From Ustilaginoidea virens (Eukaryota > Ascomycota > Sordariomycetes > Hypocreales > Clavicipitaceae): a stretch of 64,000 bases of DNA. The notes under the pieces were generated by a model. It worked only from the letters and a program-made list of their open reading frames with translations, had not been told where the DNA came from and did no database searches. Positions within the stretch are counted from its first letter, which is position 1. Each line of letters begins with the position of its first letter. This document shows positions 34,947-47,418 of this stretch, piece after piece. The position numbers were made by a program, and so were the translations under genes. The DNA lies in the NCBI RefSeq assembly GCF_000687475.1, contig NC_057318.1:1178001-1242000 (forward strand). Reading direction: 5' to 3'.

Positions 34947-37875
34947 TATTTCTGATCTGCCCCAGTTCAATTGATATTTCCGGTGAAAATTAGAAGCGGC
35001 TTGCCGGGCTGAAAGGGTGAAAATTAACGATGGGAGTCCATGAGCCGGACGGGCCAGAGATGCCAATGGTTACCTGATGAGTAGAATTAAGCTTTATTAT
35101 TACCGACGACCTCTGGTCCGATAGAGGGTGAAATCATCGACTTCGCATTACAGCTTCACACAGCGCAAAACAAAGGCAACGATGGATCAAAACAACCGAT
35201 GCGATGTGGCATAGGTAACAGCAAAAGCTCTTCCAAGAAATATTCTCAGCCGAGTGCTACAGCGCATGGGACAAGGCTGCACTTACAACGGCGGCAGGAG
35301 AGTTATCATCTGCAAGACGTCCGGTCTGCCCGCCCACATGTCAATATCTTGAAAAGCCGGCTGCGGCGAGGTGACAATACAGCGTCACTCCTTGGAAGAT
35401 GTGCTAGGATTGCTGTGCACGGATCGCTCCAAGGACATCTCAACTCCCGGTGCGGAGTTATCTCTGATAACTCTTTTATTGCACCCGCATTGTACCGTGC
35501 TGCTACGTACGGAAATGGCGAAAGTCCCCGGCAAACCCCGGTGTTTCCCAAAACGCTACTTTCATTGAGCATTCAGTACCAGTCCTGTGCAGGTACTGGT
35601 CAATGAGATGACGCACCCAGGTAGTGAGTTGTTTTGTGAAGGCGAAACGAATTTAACGATACGGTTCGAGTCCTGTTGTCCAGGCTGAACTCGATGAGCA
35701 ATGCAGCTTCGATTGGGTATTGAATCCGCGCCTTGCATGAGGCAGTTTCCCTTTCGGGGTCCTTGATCCAGTTATGTGCCAGACGGCTGTCTAAGTTGAA
35801 GAGAACCGATCAAGGGGGGGATCTTGCAGCGAATCGTCGAATCGTCATGAGATAGAAGCACATCTTCATTCTTTATCGCGGCAGATTCGCTGTAAGCCGT
35901 ATGCTCCTACAGCATGGAATGGTGTTGCGGCTGCTGCTTCTGCAGCTGTAAGTGATGACAAGGGTGATAAATCAAGCATTCTGGAATTCGCATCAGTTTG
36001 TCCTGAGAAGCACTCGGCTCACACAATAGCCAACGAGGGTTTTGGTGAGCCAGACGTGCGAATCGGACCGAGGGTGCGCCTATGAAGCGGGGAAGGAAAC
36101 AATATTCATGGGGTTGAGCAATGTTGGTTAAGGACAAGATGCATCCAAGGGCCAACAATAGGTCTGGTCCGGCTGGTCCTGAGTTCTGAGTTCTGATGTT
36201 TGATCCGCTCAGCCCGCTCACTCAGCCACTTTAGCTGGCTATTGGGGAGCTCTTTCCAACTGATTCCAGCTGAAAAAATCCAGCAACGTAGGGTTTGGAA
36301 GCTTCAGACACGAGTACCCGTAAAGCTTCCTTTGCCGGTCTGGATGATGCTGGTCAAAACAACGGCATAGGGCCCTGATCCCATCCCCGGAACCTTGGAC
36401 GTTGTGTTTGCCGTCTCTTTTCTCTCTCATCTCTCTCTCCCCATGTGTTGTGTGGTTTGTGTAAGTGATGGCATGCTGTACGACGTACGACGTACGACTG
36501 CGCTTGTGGCTGGCTACACAGCCCCTCCCCATGTCAGCTGGCTATTGACGTGATGCTGGTGGGGATCTACCTCTGGCACCTACCTACCTTCGAGGCGGAC
36601 CACGTATCTGGTAGATGGCCGTCCGGAAAGAGCCAGCTTCGCCCAAAGGCGATGCCGACTATTGGCCTGTGCACGTTTGCAAAATCACAAAATCAATCAC
36701 CTGCATCGTTTGATTGTGACGATGGATGATTGCGCCGTCTTCTCGTTGGATGTCTGAAGTTCTGATGGGCCGCGCTTGTGGGAAAGAAAGTGGGGGCGGG
36801 GGAGGGAGACAATAGCATCCATTCAATAGGTACGTTGCATTACCAGTCAGCTCAAGCTGCTTCTGTCTCCTTCTACTTCTGTCAACCCTCATAGTGCCGA
36901 CTCAACGGACGGCGGACTACGGCCTACAAAACTTTCATCGCTGCTCTCAAGAGCTACTGCCCTTTCGTACTGCTCAGGGCATAATGCAAAGTACAGTGCA
37001 GTCAGCCGGCATGGACTTTGCGTCTGAGCTTCCGCCTGTTCGAGTACGTCCCGTCCGTGCCAGGACTGTATCTGCTGATGAGCACGAGGCACGCCATGAT
37101 CAGTCCGTGGTGCAATGACGGGCCAGGCCGTGCGTAAACTTGTCATCCAGGTGGCGTGGCAGCACCCAAAGCCGTCGGCAACGTTTTACGCCTTAGCATA
37201 ACAGCATGGCAAAGGGGCGGGAGGATGGAGGTTGGCGCCACGGAACGAATCCTCCCCTACTATACGGCGTACCGCTAGGTAAGAACTCTGGTCTGGCGAG
37301 GAGAGATTTTCGGCCCGTAACAGTAGGTGGTGTAGTAGTGAGCGTCCCGTGGTAAAACACGACTAACATCTCCTACTCGACTGGTCTGGATGCTTTCGGC
37401 CTACCAGATAGTAGTGAGCATCCATCTACTTAACGTCAATAGCAGGTACTCTTATACAGGTCAAGCTCTGTACCAGTGCGTTCGTCACTGAGGAATCAAA
37501 CATCGCCCCCTTCGCCCCCTTTCTCTCATTTGACTCGCCCTTATTAGCCTCTTTTCCTTCCCTGTCATCCATCTTCTTTTCCTCTGGGAAGCGATGGGCG
37601 GGAGCGAAACACTGTTGGCAGCAACCTCATTCCAGTTCCTTTGCTAACGAGCTGGACATGATCAACATGACCCAACTTCCCATGGGCAAAGACACCGTCA
37701 AGACAATCCCTCGGTAAATGCCCATGAAAAGCGCAAGGCTGAAGAATCGAGATTTTCGTCGTTCGTTGACGGTTTGATTTGTTGTCTAACCGGACAACAC
37801 TTGCCTGGCATTCCACAACCCTTTCAACGGCATTGAGTTGCTTCACTCTACCTCAAAGATACCCCCAGCCACGAA
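34947..37875. other. Gene-poor 2.9 kb region
   Basis: No gene was supported on either strand. A GGTTCGAGTCC sequence near 35661 looks like a tRNA B box but no tRNA can be folded around it. ACGACGTACGACGTACGAC occurs near 36480. The right end should contain the kelch gene promoter. Confidence 0.5.
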
Positions 37876-40451
37876 ATGACGCTTCAGCTACTGTCCGTAC
37901 TGGCCATCTTTTCTGCCTCCTTCAATCCAGCTGCAGCGCAATTTAGCAACTGGCAAAACGGCCAGATTAATACCAGTATATGTGTGTGGTATCAGCCCAG
38001 AGGTACGTCGACAGTGCATTGGGTCTGCAACAGGAACAGAGCGCTCACAGCTGGTCGGAGCAACGTATAGCTGCACTAGTCCGTGACACAGTTTATCTCG
38101 ATGGTGGAACTATATGGTGGACTCCTGGGCTGTCTAATGGACAGCATTCGGAACCGGTGAATGAAGGTAGATTACAAGAATTGAAAACCCACAAAGACGC
38201 CAGAGTTTTGCGGGCGGGTTCGTAGCTGACAACCGGTAACAGGAAACTACCAGGGAAACCTACTGTCATACAACTTGTCCGTGCCTCTTTCAAGAGAAAC
38301 AAACGTCACTGGCATTCTAATGGCGGATATGATGTCCAAGGCAAGGGGGGGTACAGGTAATGGCATAAGCACAGAACCGAATTATTACGACGGAGCCATG
38401 TTGGCAAATGACCATGAGTTTTTCCTGTACGGTGGTGCTGTTTTCAGAAACGACCAACTGTACGACCCGCCCCCGGCCAATGCAGTGCTCGGTTATCGTC
38501 GATATCAATATGGTCCGGACAAGCCATTGTGGCAAAAGGGCTTTTCGGCAGGTCATCTCGATGACGGCGTCACTCGATACGTTGCCTACGGCGGCGCGGT
38601 AAATGCGCCTTCAGAAAACAAGGCATGGTATTTTTCCGGCCTTTCTTCGCCGACCCGTGGGCCCATCATACAGAACACAGGCACCGATGGATCGACCAGA
38701 GCAATGAACGTTTCCAACACGCTTGTGGGTCTGGACATGGCGGCACAGCTGGAGGAGAAGTGGTCCAACACAACTCTGCCCAGCATGGTCCATGGGAGGG
38801 CAAACCCAGAAGTTGTCTGGGTTCCGGTCGGCAAGCAAGGAATTTTGCTGGTTCTGGGCGGCGTGCTGAATCCAGAATGGGCTACGGCAACGCACAAGTC
38901 GGAAAATGAGACGGAAAGTGTAAGTTGAGCGGGCGTTGCGCGTGTATAGCGTATCAAGAGCTATAATGTGTCAAGAGAACGGGACCAACGATAGGATAAG
39001 TCGAGCTAACTGCACTGTAGCGGCTTTCAGGTCAAGATTTCATGCGCGTCATTGACATATACGACGTCGCTAGTAAAGAATGGCATCAGCAACCAACGTC
39101 TGGACGTGGTCCCGGATCCCGGACGAGAGGTTGCGCCGTCGTTGCTCCGGCCTCTGACTTTTCCAGTTTCAACATATACTACTATGGCGGGTTTGACGGA
39201 ATAAACCCCACAAACGACTTCTCAGACGAGGTTTGGGCTCTCTCATTGCCTTCATTTACTTGGACCCTGATCAACAAAGGAACCACTGTGCACGCACGTT
39301 CGGGACACAAATGCTTCATGCCATACCCCGATCAAATGATGGTATTTGGTGGATATACAAGGCAAAGCGGCGACTCCATCACCTGTCTGGACCAAGGACC
39401 AGTCGTCCTCTTCAACTTGACAAGTGGGAAGTGGATGGACTCGTATTCACCAGCCCGCTATGCCGATTATGGCGTGCACCAAGATATAGTGAAGCTCATT
39501 GGGGGCAACGCTGCCGGAAGTGCCAGCGCAACAAGCCCCGTACCCTCGGGTTGGTCTACAAGCGAGCTGCGAGACGTGTTTGCCATTCCATATGACAGGA
39601 ATAAACTCACGCGCTACTGGCCGTACAACACTTCTTCACCCCCAGTTGCTACCAGCACGGCTGCTCCCGGAGGCTCTGGCAATTTCGAGCGTTCCCTGAC
39701 AATTGTTATTCCAGCAGTTCTCGTTCCTTCCGTTTTCCTCTTCGGTGTTGGAGTAGCACTATGGCATCTCCGTTTCAGAAGGAAGAGAGAAGCAAAGAGA
39801 CATGATGGGTTGGGTGATGCGTCGACGACACTCAGCAGCAGCCGAAACGTAAGCCTGTGGCTTTGGGGTCACAAGTCTTCCAAGCAGCTCACCTCCACCG
39901 AGTCACACGCAGCCATGACAGCAGCTTCTCCCGACCCAGATAAATCCCGGAGGTCAATGGAGCCCAATGCCGGTGACAAACCACCACCAGCAGAACTCTG
40001 TGAAATGGAAGATACACAAGTTTCAGAGCTTTGCGGTATGGAAGTTATCCCCCGGGAAACCCTGCGAGATAAAAATGCTGACTCCCTGCCGAAAACAGAT
40101 ACATCGTCGCCAGTGGAGCTCCACGACACGGGGCTTGCCCCTCTGAATTCATTTGAGAGAAAACTCAATCTTGCCGAATCCGACCCTTTTAATCCGTCTC
40201 TCAATCTAGGGCATGGCTCTCTCCGCAATGCAGCTTTGAGATCGCAAACCGAAGCCGCGGCCAATTACAGACATTGGGCAGAGTCCCCGGACGTGGACTC
40301 AGCGCACCAATCCAGTGGCAGAATAAAAAAGAAAGAATCTCGAGGAGTTTTTGGTATCGAAGAGCTTCGGGAGGCTGTACCTGAAGTCGTTCAGATGGAG
40401 ACCCCCATCTCCCCAACATTGCCAATTGACCGGTACTATGGCGAAGCCTAG
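37876..40451 (+). CDS. Kelch-repeat single-pass membrane protein
   Basis: Four exons (37876-38002, 38071-38166, 38243-38919, 39021-40451) give 776 residues. A signal peptide (MTLQLLSVLAIFSASFNPAA) is followed by NWQNGQINTSICVWYQPR; the first join yields RAALVRDTVYLDGGTIWW, the standard opening of this fungal kelch family. Beta-propeller blades are visible at EFFLYGGAVFRND, RYVAYGGAVNAP, GILLVLGGVLNPEW, YYYGGFDGINP and MMVFGGYTRQSGD. A membrane span lies near residues 520-545 (VIPAVLVPSVFLFGVGVALW), then a basic stop-transfer (RFRRKREAKR) and a cytosolic tail of about 230 residues, Ser/Asp-rich. The propeller thus faces outside. Ligand and function are unknown; such proteins are common in filamentous ascomycetes. 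Confidence 0.85.
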
Positions 40452-40813
40452 TCTCGAAACTCCATGCTGAGACCGCTCCGAACGACCAAATCGCAAGACG
40501 AAGAAGCTTCAAGAGACCATCATTGATTACTTGAGCATGAGGAGTGCACGGCCGTGCACGGGTAATAGGTCGCGACTGGTGACAACGGTGTGGGGCACTA
40601 TGCAACTTGGGTAAGGAATAGGAATTGGCAGGGTTCCAGAGAAGCATCTACTTGCCAATGAAGCCATTTCCCCCCCTCTCTGTTCAACACGCCATCCGAG
40701 TGTTTCACTGTTTCTTCTTTCTTTCTTTTTTTCCGCAATTTCTTGATGGAAGAACATCCGAATCACAAATGCAGTGCAAATACTACTCCTCCCAGACTTG
40801 GGAATACATTCAA
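40452..40813. other. Intergenic between convergent genes
   Basis: There are 362 bp between the kelch and HGH1 stop codons. No gene was seen. Confidence 0.6.
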
Positions 40814-42178
40814 TTATACCTCGACAATCTCATCCTCTTCATCTATAATCTCCTGTATCCTTTCGTCCTCGCCAGCAGCTCGCTCTTGGCCTTCTTCGTC
40901 CCTCATGATGACTTGCACCAACCGCTCACATGCTTCCCTTACGCCTTCATCATCAACGCGTAAATGAGTCTCTTTGATGATTGGGTATACCTTGACCTTC
41001 CTCATCAGATCCCTTCCTTCCCTCGTTGTTGTCAGCAACGTTAGAGTCTCGACATGTGTCTGAATATTTTGGCTATCCGGATCCCGCTGCTTGTCGGGAG
41101 ATAGAAGCTGCAAATCAGGCAACATTTCCATTGTATCCTCAACGTCGTACTCTTCGTTTCCAGTTATGGGAAGCAGTATGTAAGGTAGAAGATTAATCTT
41201 ATGCTCGGAAAGCAGCGAGGGGTGAGATGGAATATCAAAAGCGACGTTTTTTATGGTACTAGCCACGCCTTTCCTTCGAACGTCTGACTTGTGCTCTGTA
41301 AAGACTCGAATCTTTGTGAGGGGGATTGCTCCGTCGTACTCTTGCGGGGTTACGAAATATTGCCGAACCTCGGAATGCCTTGCGAGATCTGCGAAAACGT
41401 ATGCGAGGTAGTCAAAGTCGGCGTTCTTGTTGTACGCGCCATCCTGGCCTTTGACGAAAAGATCCATCAGCTGGTTCATGACGGAGTCGTCGGAACCGAG
41501 AGCGTCTGGCGGTTGTTGCTTGCGCTCGATGACGGTTCTGAACGAATCATGTTTGGCAATGTTGGCTAAGAGCATGGCTAGTAGGTCCGAGTTTGGCTCC
41601 TCTTGGCCCTGAACAAAAGAGCTCGGCATTGTCAGCTGCAGGGACGCCCGGGGTGGGTGTCGCGCGGAATTTCTTGGCTTGGACGAGTTCAAGGCGAGAC
41701 GTACAACTATGAGATCAAGCGCAACACTTATAAATTTACCATCCTCGACTATATCCTTCAGAACATCGGAATCGCCAGACAGGTTGATTAATATTGTCAG
41801 GACATGATTGGCAATTTTCTGTCGGTTCACGTCAGCTGTTTACACCCAGAATTCTATTCAATGGGTCGGCCTTTTCCATCGTGCAAACCGACCTAGCGAA
41901 ACCATGGAATGAATTACGACGTACAGGATGATCGCGAACCAATAGCTTCAGGTGCTTGACGGGTTTCAGCCCCTCCGACTTGAAGATTGCCGGCTCGGCT
42001 GTTGAAGAGGGCACCAAGTTTTCTATGGCTGCCAGCCGAATTTGGGGATTAGGATGGGCGATGAAGCCAACGAGCTGTGGATGGATAATACGCCGGTTAG
42101 CAAGGGTGACGAGAAGTTTCAATAGCCAAGCCAGCTTCACGAGGAAGAACATCCTACCTCTTCCAACTCGTTCGGCAT
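40814..42178 (-). CDS. hgh1: HGH1, armadillo-type chaperone for elongation factor 2
   Basis: Four exons (42178-42158, 42074-41925, 41818-41705, 41608-40814) give 359 residues. The first exon is 21 nt and encodes MPNELEE; the joins give LVGFIAHPNPQIRLAAIENL, then KIANHVLTILINLSGDSDVL and GQEEPNSDLLAMLLANIAKH, all characteristic helical repeats of the HGH1/FAM203 family. The C-terminal half contains FDYLAYVFADLARHSEVRQY and KGVASTIKNVAFD. The tail is strongly acidic (EIIDEEDEIVEV). Yeast Hgh1 helps fold eEF2 together with TRiC. The gene is divergent from ENP1. Confidence 0.9.
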
Positions 42179-42869
42179 TGCCTCTCTTTCGTGGTTCCCG
42201 TGAGGTAGTCTGTCGAATAGGTGACGGGCCTTTGGAGGGGCAATTTTTTTTTGGCGGTTTAGTTTGGTTGCCCTTAGTGGTGTGTCTTTTGCACCAGGTG
42301 CTTTCTAAGACGTGAGAGTGGTGGGGGTGCCGGTGGACAGCAGCGTCATTGCCAGCGGGGTTAGCAGTTGGCCCCGCTGTGTTTGTTTGCTGGACTGACG
42401 AAACTCCAATGTTACATCAACGCGACATAGAGACGGCACTGGATTTTTAGGTTGATTCGGAGGTGGGGAGATTGGGTATAGGCGGATAGGGTTGCAGGCG
42501 AGCACTTGAGCAGAAAACGCAATCTCGAGTCCTGGTAACCCATATCTCTCTTTGATCCTGTTTGGAGGCGGCCAACTAATAGAAGGCGGTGAGCAAGATT
42601 TGCCGGCCCGCCCGCCCGTAGGTGCTAGGCCCAATGTGGGCTGAGGGGCGGCAGATCGATAAGGCGACAAATTTTTTGCTTGCCGCATCCACACCGGCGT
42701 CCGCATCTGTGGTCGCCCGCCGCCTACCGCCCGCCGCCTACCGCCCGCCGCCCACCACAACCACAACCACAACCACTCAGGACTTCTGCCGCATGGCTCA
42801 TCGACATCATCAGCATTGCGCACAAAAGGCCCAGCAAGCAAAAGCCGGAAACTATACGCCCTCTCCAAC
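42179..42869. promoter_or_regulatory. Bidirectional promoter region of HGH1 and ENP1
   Basis: The 691 bp lie between the two start codons. A heptamer array (CGCCCGC/CGCCTAC units) at about 42714-42755 and a following ACCACA repeat lie 100-155 bp before the ENP1 ATG, probably in its leader. Confidence 0.55.
42714..42755. repeat. Six-unit heptamer array in ENP1 leader
   Basis: Units CGCCCGC and CGCCTAC alternate, ending with CGCCCAC and then an (ACCACA)n tract. Confidence 0.85.
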
Positions 42870-44426
42870 ATGCCCAAGGCCACGACTCCAAAGGCCGACC
42901 GCCCTGCCAGGCGGCACAATCCCCTAGAAAATGATATCCTCGCCACCGGCCTTTTACGCACCAAACCCTCCAAGAAGAAGTCGAAAAACAATGACCAAGC
43001 GGATGAGAATTTTGTCGACTCCAAGTCTTCCAAGAAAATCCTCCGCATAGGCCGCGAGCTGGCAGAGGAGGCGAGTGCCGACAGGGCTTCGTCGAATCCC
43101 GAACCCACGATCGATTCGTTTGGTTACAGCTCTCGGTTTGAAGACGAATTTGGCCCTGATGAGGGCAAGAGTTATGACGATGACGACGGGACTTGGGGTG
43201 ACGATGACGAAGTAGTGGAAGAAGTCGAAGTCGACCCGGAGGATCTCGAAATGTACAACAAGTTCATGCCTGATGAGGAAGACGATCTGTTGAAACATGG
43301 CTGGGATCTCAAGCCTTCCGGCGACACGGCAGAGGTAGGCGAGAGTCGCAACCTTGCCGATCTCATCATGGCCAAGATTTCCGCGCACGAAGCTGCAGAA
43401 GCCAGGAAAGATGCAGGCTTACCGGCAGTCCAAGATGTCGAATTGCCGCCCAAGGTTGTCGAGGTCTATACCAAGTAAGTAAAAGATACAACCCCACCCA
43501 GGGGCATTGTCATGTTTACCGTCCCGTCTACCGTCCCGTGCTCATCTTCTCCCAGAATTGGACAAATACTTTCTCGGTACAAGTCGGGTCCTTTGCCCAA
43601 GCCGTTCAAAATTCTTCCAACCATCCCGCACTGGGAAGACATCCTTGAACTCACCAGACCAGAGGCATGGACACCCAATGCCGTTTTCCAAGCGACTCGA
43701 ATCTTTGTTTCGCACAAACCCATCATCGTACAGAGATACCTCGAGATGGTGGTACTGGAGAGGGTCCGCGAAGACATTTACGAAAACAAGAAACTGAACG
43801 TCCATCTCTTCAACTCTCTCAAAAAGGCGCTGTACAAGCCTGCCGCCTTCTTCAAGGGTTTTCTTTTCCCGCTTATCGGCAGTGGCACTTGTACCTTGAG
43901 AGAGGCACACATCATCTCCGCAGTTCTAGCCCGAATCTCCATTCCCGTCCTGCATTCTGCCGCCGCTCTCAAGGGTCTATGTGATATTGCTGCTCAGGAA
44001 GCGTCGCAAGGTAGCGAAGGTGGTGGCGCCACCAACATCTTCATCAAGACCCTGTTGGAGAAGAAATATGCCTTGCCGTATCAAGTGATTGATGCTCTCG
44101 TGTTTCACTTTCTTCGTTTTCGCAACGAAGATGCGGCCAGCGCCCAGCAGGGTGATGCCATGACCGGTCTTGCTGGCGAAGAAAACATGAAGACCAAACT
44201 ACCCGTCATATGGCACCAGAGTCTTCTGGCTTTCGCTCAAAGGTACAAAGGCGATGTGACTGAGGATCAGAGAGAGGCGCTCCTGGACTTGCTGCTGAGC
44301 CACGGACATACAGGCATCGGCCCCGAAGTACGTCGGGAGCTGTTGGCAGGCAGGGGGCGAGGTGTGCCCTTGGAGCCTCAGGGCGTCGCGTTGGATGGCG
44401 ACGACACCATGTTGATCGACTCCTGA
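42870..44426 (+). CDS. enp1: ENP1/bystin, 40S ribosome biogenesis factor
   Basis: Two exons (42870-43474, 43556-44426) give 491 residues (yeast Enp1 has 483). The N-terminal half is charged and acidic, with basic blocks (LRTKPSKKKSKNN) and a long Asp/Glu run. The bystin core runs from IGQILSRYKSGPLPKPFKIL through LTRPEAWTPNAVFQATRIFV and NLKKALYKPAAFFKG-like helices (here NSLKKALYKPAAFFKGFLFP) to KLPVIWHQSLLAFAQRYKGD. The Lys at the splice join restores VVEVYTKIGQIL. Enp1 binds the 90S and pre-40S particles and is needed for 18S rRNA processing and export. The start is the first ATG that precedes the conserved MPKAT N-terminus. Confidence 0.95.
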
Positions 44427-44949
44427 TTCAACAAAGGCAACATGCGGGCCTGATATCGTGATACTCTTGGTGCATGGCGTACGGCGCTCGGGACGGGTTG
44501 GGTTTTAGACAGCTAACAACAAATGATGCAAACAAAAGTATATCTCATCTTGACGACCGACAGGTACCAGAGGTACCTAACCGGGTATATATGGCAAAGT
44601 ATCATTGGTCGCGTTTCCCAGCATGAGAACAGGCCTTTCTCCAGGCAATACGTGAGCGTCGCTCCTTCCCAGAGCCATTGCCCGCCCGCAACATGCGCTG
44701 CAGCCCTTGAATGGACACTGTGGTCTGCATGTTGGTCACGAATACCCAAAACTCATCCTTTATTCTCACTACGTCTCCTATGAAATATATGCTACAATCT
44801 CTCGTTGTGTATGACATACTATTGGCGACAAGAGCCCGCAACCTACTTTCCTTTCTCTCTCTCCTTTCTATCCCTATTTTCTCTTTTGGGTTCTCGCCGT
44901 TCCTCACAAACTTCCTTTCCCAGAGTGGGATCCAGCTGTCGATAAAGTA
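44427..44949. other. Intergenic
   Basis: The stretch lies between ENP1 and the broken gene. Nothing was recognised; the right part may contain the lost 5' end of that gene. Confidence 0.5.
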
Positions 44950-46842
44950 TTGCCTTGGTTCATGATTCTCGTCATCGCGTCCGAAACCGTCTTGTGCAGC
45001 AAATCACCCTACTTTGCAAGCGAACCGCCATACTTCAGGGACTACATGACAGACTCCTTGATTCAAAGGGCCATGGCAACGAGCCCTGCTGTCACAGCCG
45101 CGAGCGAGATAAAGTACGTGACAGACAACCTGATGAACCCCTTGCCAACAACAAGAACAAGCAACTCAATGATGAACCGGTGATAGCTACTTTAACCTGC
45201 CCTTGTCCGCATTCACTGCGCCACCGGTTTTCGCTTTTCCAAAACCACCAGCCGAGGCGGGAGATGTCGGAGGAGTGGAATGGCGCAGGAATGTGCCAAG
45301 AACCGCAACGCTGACTGGATCATCTTCTTATTCTCCCGCGTTCTTGCCTCATCAGGTCGCTGAAAGCAAGCCTCTTCACCAACCGCCTGCTTCCGGCTTC
45401 GGCGTGGATCCGCCACGCCCACCTCGAGAGGGATACGAATAGGTCTGGTTCCCAGAGGGCTACTGGGCTGAACGGCAGCTTGAGGATGCAGCAAGGGGAA
45501 AGAGTGCTGCCAATTCAAAGTTTTGGAGATGGCGCACTCGGTCTCACAAATCGACAAGCGAGACAGACGGCAGGGACGCTTCGCACGCTTCCGCAGCTGC
45601 ATCAGGACCGTCGCCGTTATCCAAGTTCAATAGCCCATCACCTCGGCAGGTTACTAGCCCCTATCTATCGGAATCTGCTCATGTACTGTCTCTCCAAAAC
45701 CCTATCGCCATAGCTGAAACGGGTGAAACAAATGGGAGTGTCGCGGCAGTACCACTTGCCGATGAGGGTGCAGCAGGCGAGGAGGGAAAGCAAGGATCAT
45801 CCCAAACGATTGTAAAGCCTCAGGGTTCAAGGTCTCGGTCTTTTGCCCAGCTCAATCATTCCAACAAGTCGTCGGCAAATGAAACCATCCACATTCAGAA
45901 CAAGTCTGAATCTCAATTGAGCGGCATTGGCCACAGTAAGGTGTGTCGGTGACAGCTCAAAGAAAATTTCTTGATGAGACCCCGCTGAGCATTACGCAGG
46001 CATGTTTGGAAGGCATTGAGGATGACACGGAGACGGAATCTCATTGTAGCCCAGCCGCGGCTATGTCATGGGTTTCTAACCTATCGCATGGCCTATGCAG
46101 AACGAGATCTTGGCTTAAATGCGAACTTGCACAGCTCAAGCTCGCTACCAAGGTTTTGAAACGGCCGCAGACGCTGGACCAGAGGAAGTATCGATCCCAA
46201 CACAGCCTTTTAAAGCGGAGGCGAGGCTCTGGATGCACCATCAAGTCTACCGCGGAGCCCCTGACATTAAGCACCAGCGGTGAGCTTGATTGCAGTTGTC
46301 AGTTGTTTTCTAGGCCCTGGTTGACATTTGTTTGGCAGACAGTTTCAAGACAGCCAACAGCCAGTTCCCCGGAGGAGTGAGTCCTGCCTTCAATTTCCAA
46401 TTATGCTATGAAGACTGACGTTTTGCGTTGCGACGTATCGCAGGAAGCTGTTCGAGTAAGCACTCCTCCCTGGGATGAGGACACTGCAGATGGGAAACCA
46501 AGGGCTTTTTTCATGTCAATGACACCTCCGGAAAGTGACACAGCCGGTCACCCATCAAACACCCCATCAGTCACCCGCTCGAACCATCACATTTATGGAC
46601 ATCACCGCTGCAGCCTTTCTCGCCCTCGGGAGTGGTGGGATCCCATGCCTTGCCCTCGAAGTCGACAGAAACCACAGCCTTCGCAAGGTTTCGTTTTTGA
46701 CGTGCCGGAGCATTTGCCCAGCAGCCCGCTCTGTCCTGCGAACAGGCGCCACAAGAGCGGTAGGACAGGATTGTGCGTCTATCACGGACGGAGTAGAGCC
46801 GCAGACAGCAATATGAGTGAAACAAACAGGGTCAACAACTGA
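44950..46842 (+). pseudogene. Broken conserved fungal gene of unknown function
   Basis: Coding-like blocks follow one another but do not join into one frame. Block A (about 44950-45178) is open in two frames. Block B (45182-45439) includes FTAPPVFAFPKPPAEAGD and ends PPREGYE. A TAG at 45440-45442 interrupts it, and the same frame continues VWFPEGYWAERQLEDAARGK for about 165 further codons to 45937. The stop sits where GYE-W-VWFPEGYW would be expected, so TGG to TAG is likely. Block C (46000-46280) changes frame internally but ends IPTQPFKAEARLWMHHQVYR. Block D (46441-46842) ends with GFVFDVPEHLPSSPLCPANR and GLCVYHGRSR, a conserved-looking C-terminus. Normal introns could explain some gaps, but not the in-frame TAG or the frame changes. 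I cannot name the family. Confidence 0.55.
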
Positions 46843-47418
46843 CCCGCAGCTGAGCGGAGGGCTCCATCGGGTTGCTGAGCGTGGGTGACAAGTGCCACAA
46901 TCAGCTTGTCCAGATTGAGAGGTTATTCGGGCGCTTAGTGCAACTTGTAATCTTGACGAGTTTTCAAATCTCTCTGCCTTGGTACGGAATGCCTCGAGGA
47001 AAATCATTGCTTTGCTGTTGAAGAAACGCACACCTGCACCGACCAAATGACGGATGACTTTGCGGTAATGACGTGTACTTGCAAAAGCTGAACCCTGAGA
47101 TTAGTTGGTATGTAAGGGAAATAACAACGAATGCCTCAGCCCCGGTTGAACATGCGTTAGGACTTGAGAAGAGTCCCGGATAAGCTGTTTGCTCGAGGAT
47201 AACAACATCACCATCGCCGCAGCACATAAACTCGTCAACAAATTTCTATTTACCTCTCCGTTTTTTGTTCCCTTTTTTGTTCACCGCTTCTATGGGGATG
47301 TGAGACAACTCGCATCATGCAACAAATGTTGGAAATCGTGGCACCTTTTGGTGCACTTTGACCAAGCCGCCACCTTTTTGCATCGAGCAGCCGTGTGCAA
47401 TGGCAATGCAGTGCCGGG
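46843..47418. other. Intergenic between convergent units
   Basis: The stretch lies between the broken gene and ALG9. No gene was seen. Confidence 0.55.

Noticed and set aside
35600..35690. GGTTCGAGTCC near 35661 looks like a tRNA B box
   Set aside because: The T stem does not pair and no acceptor stem or A box was found upstream.
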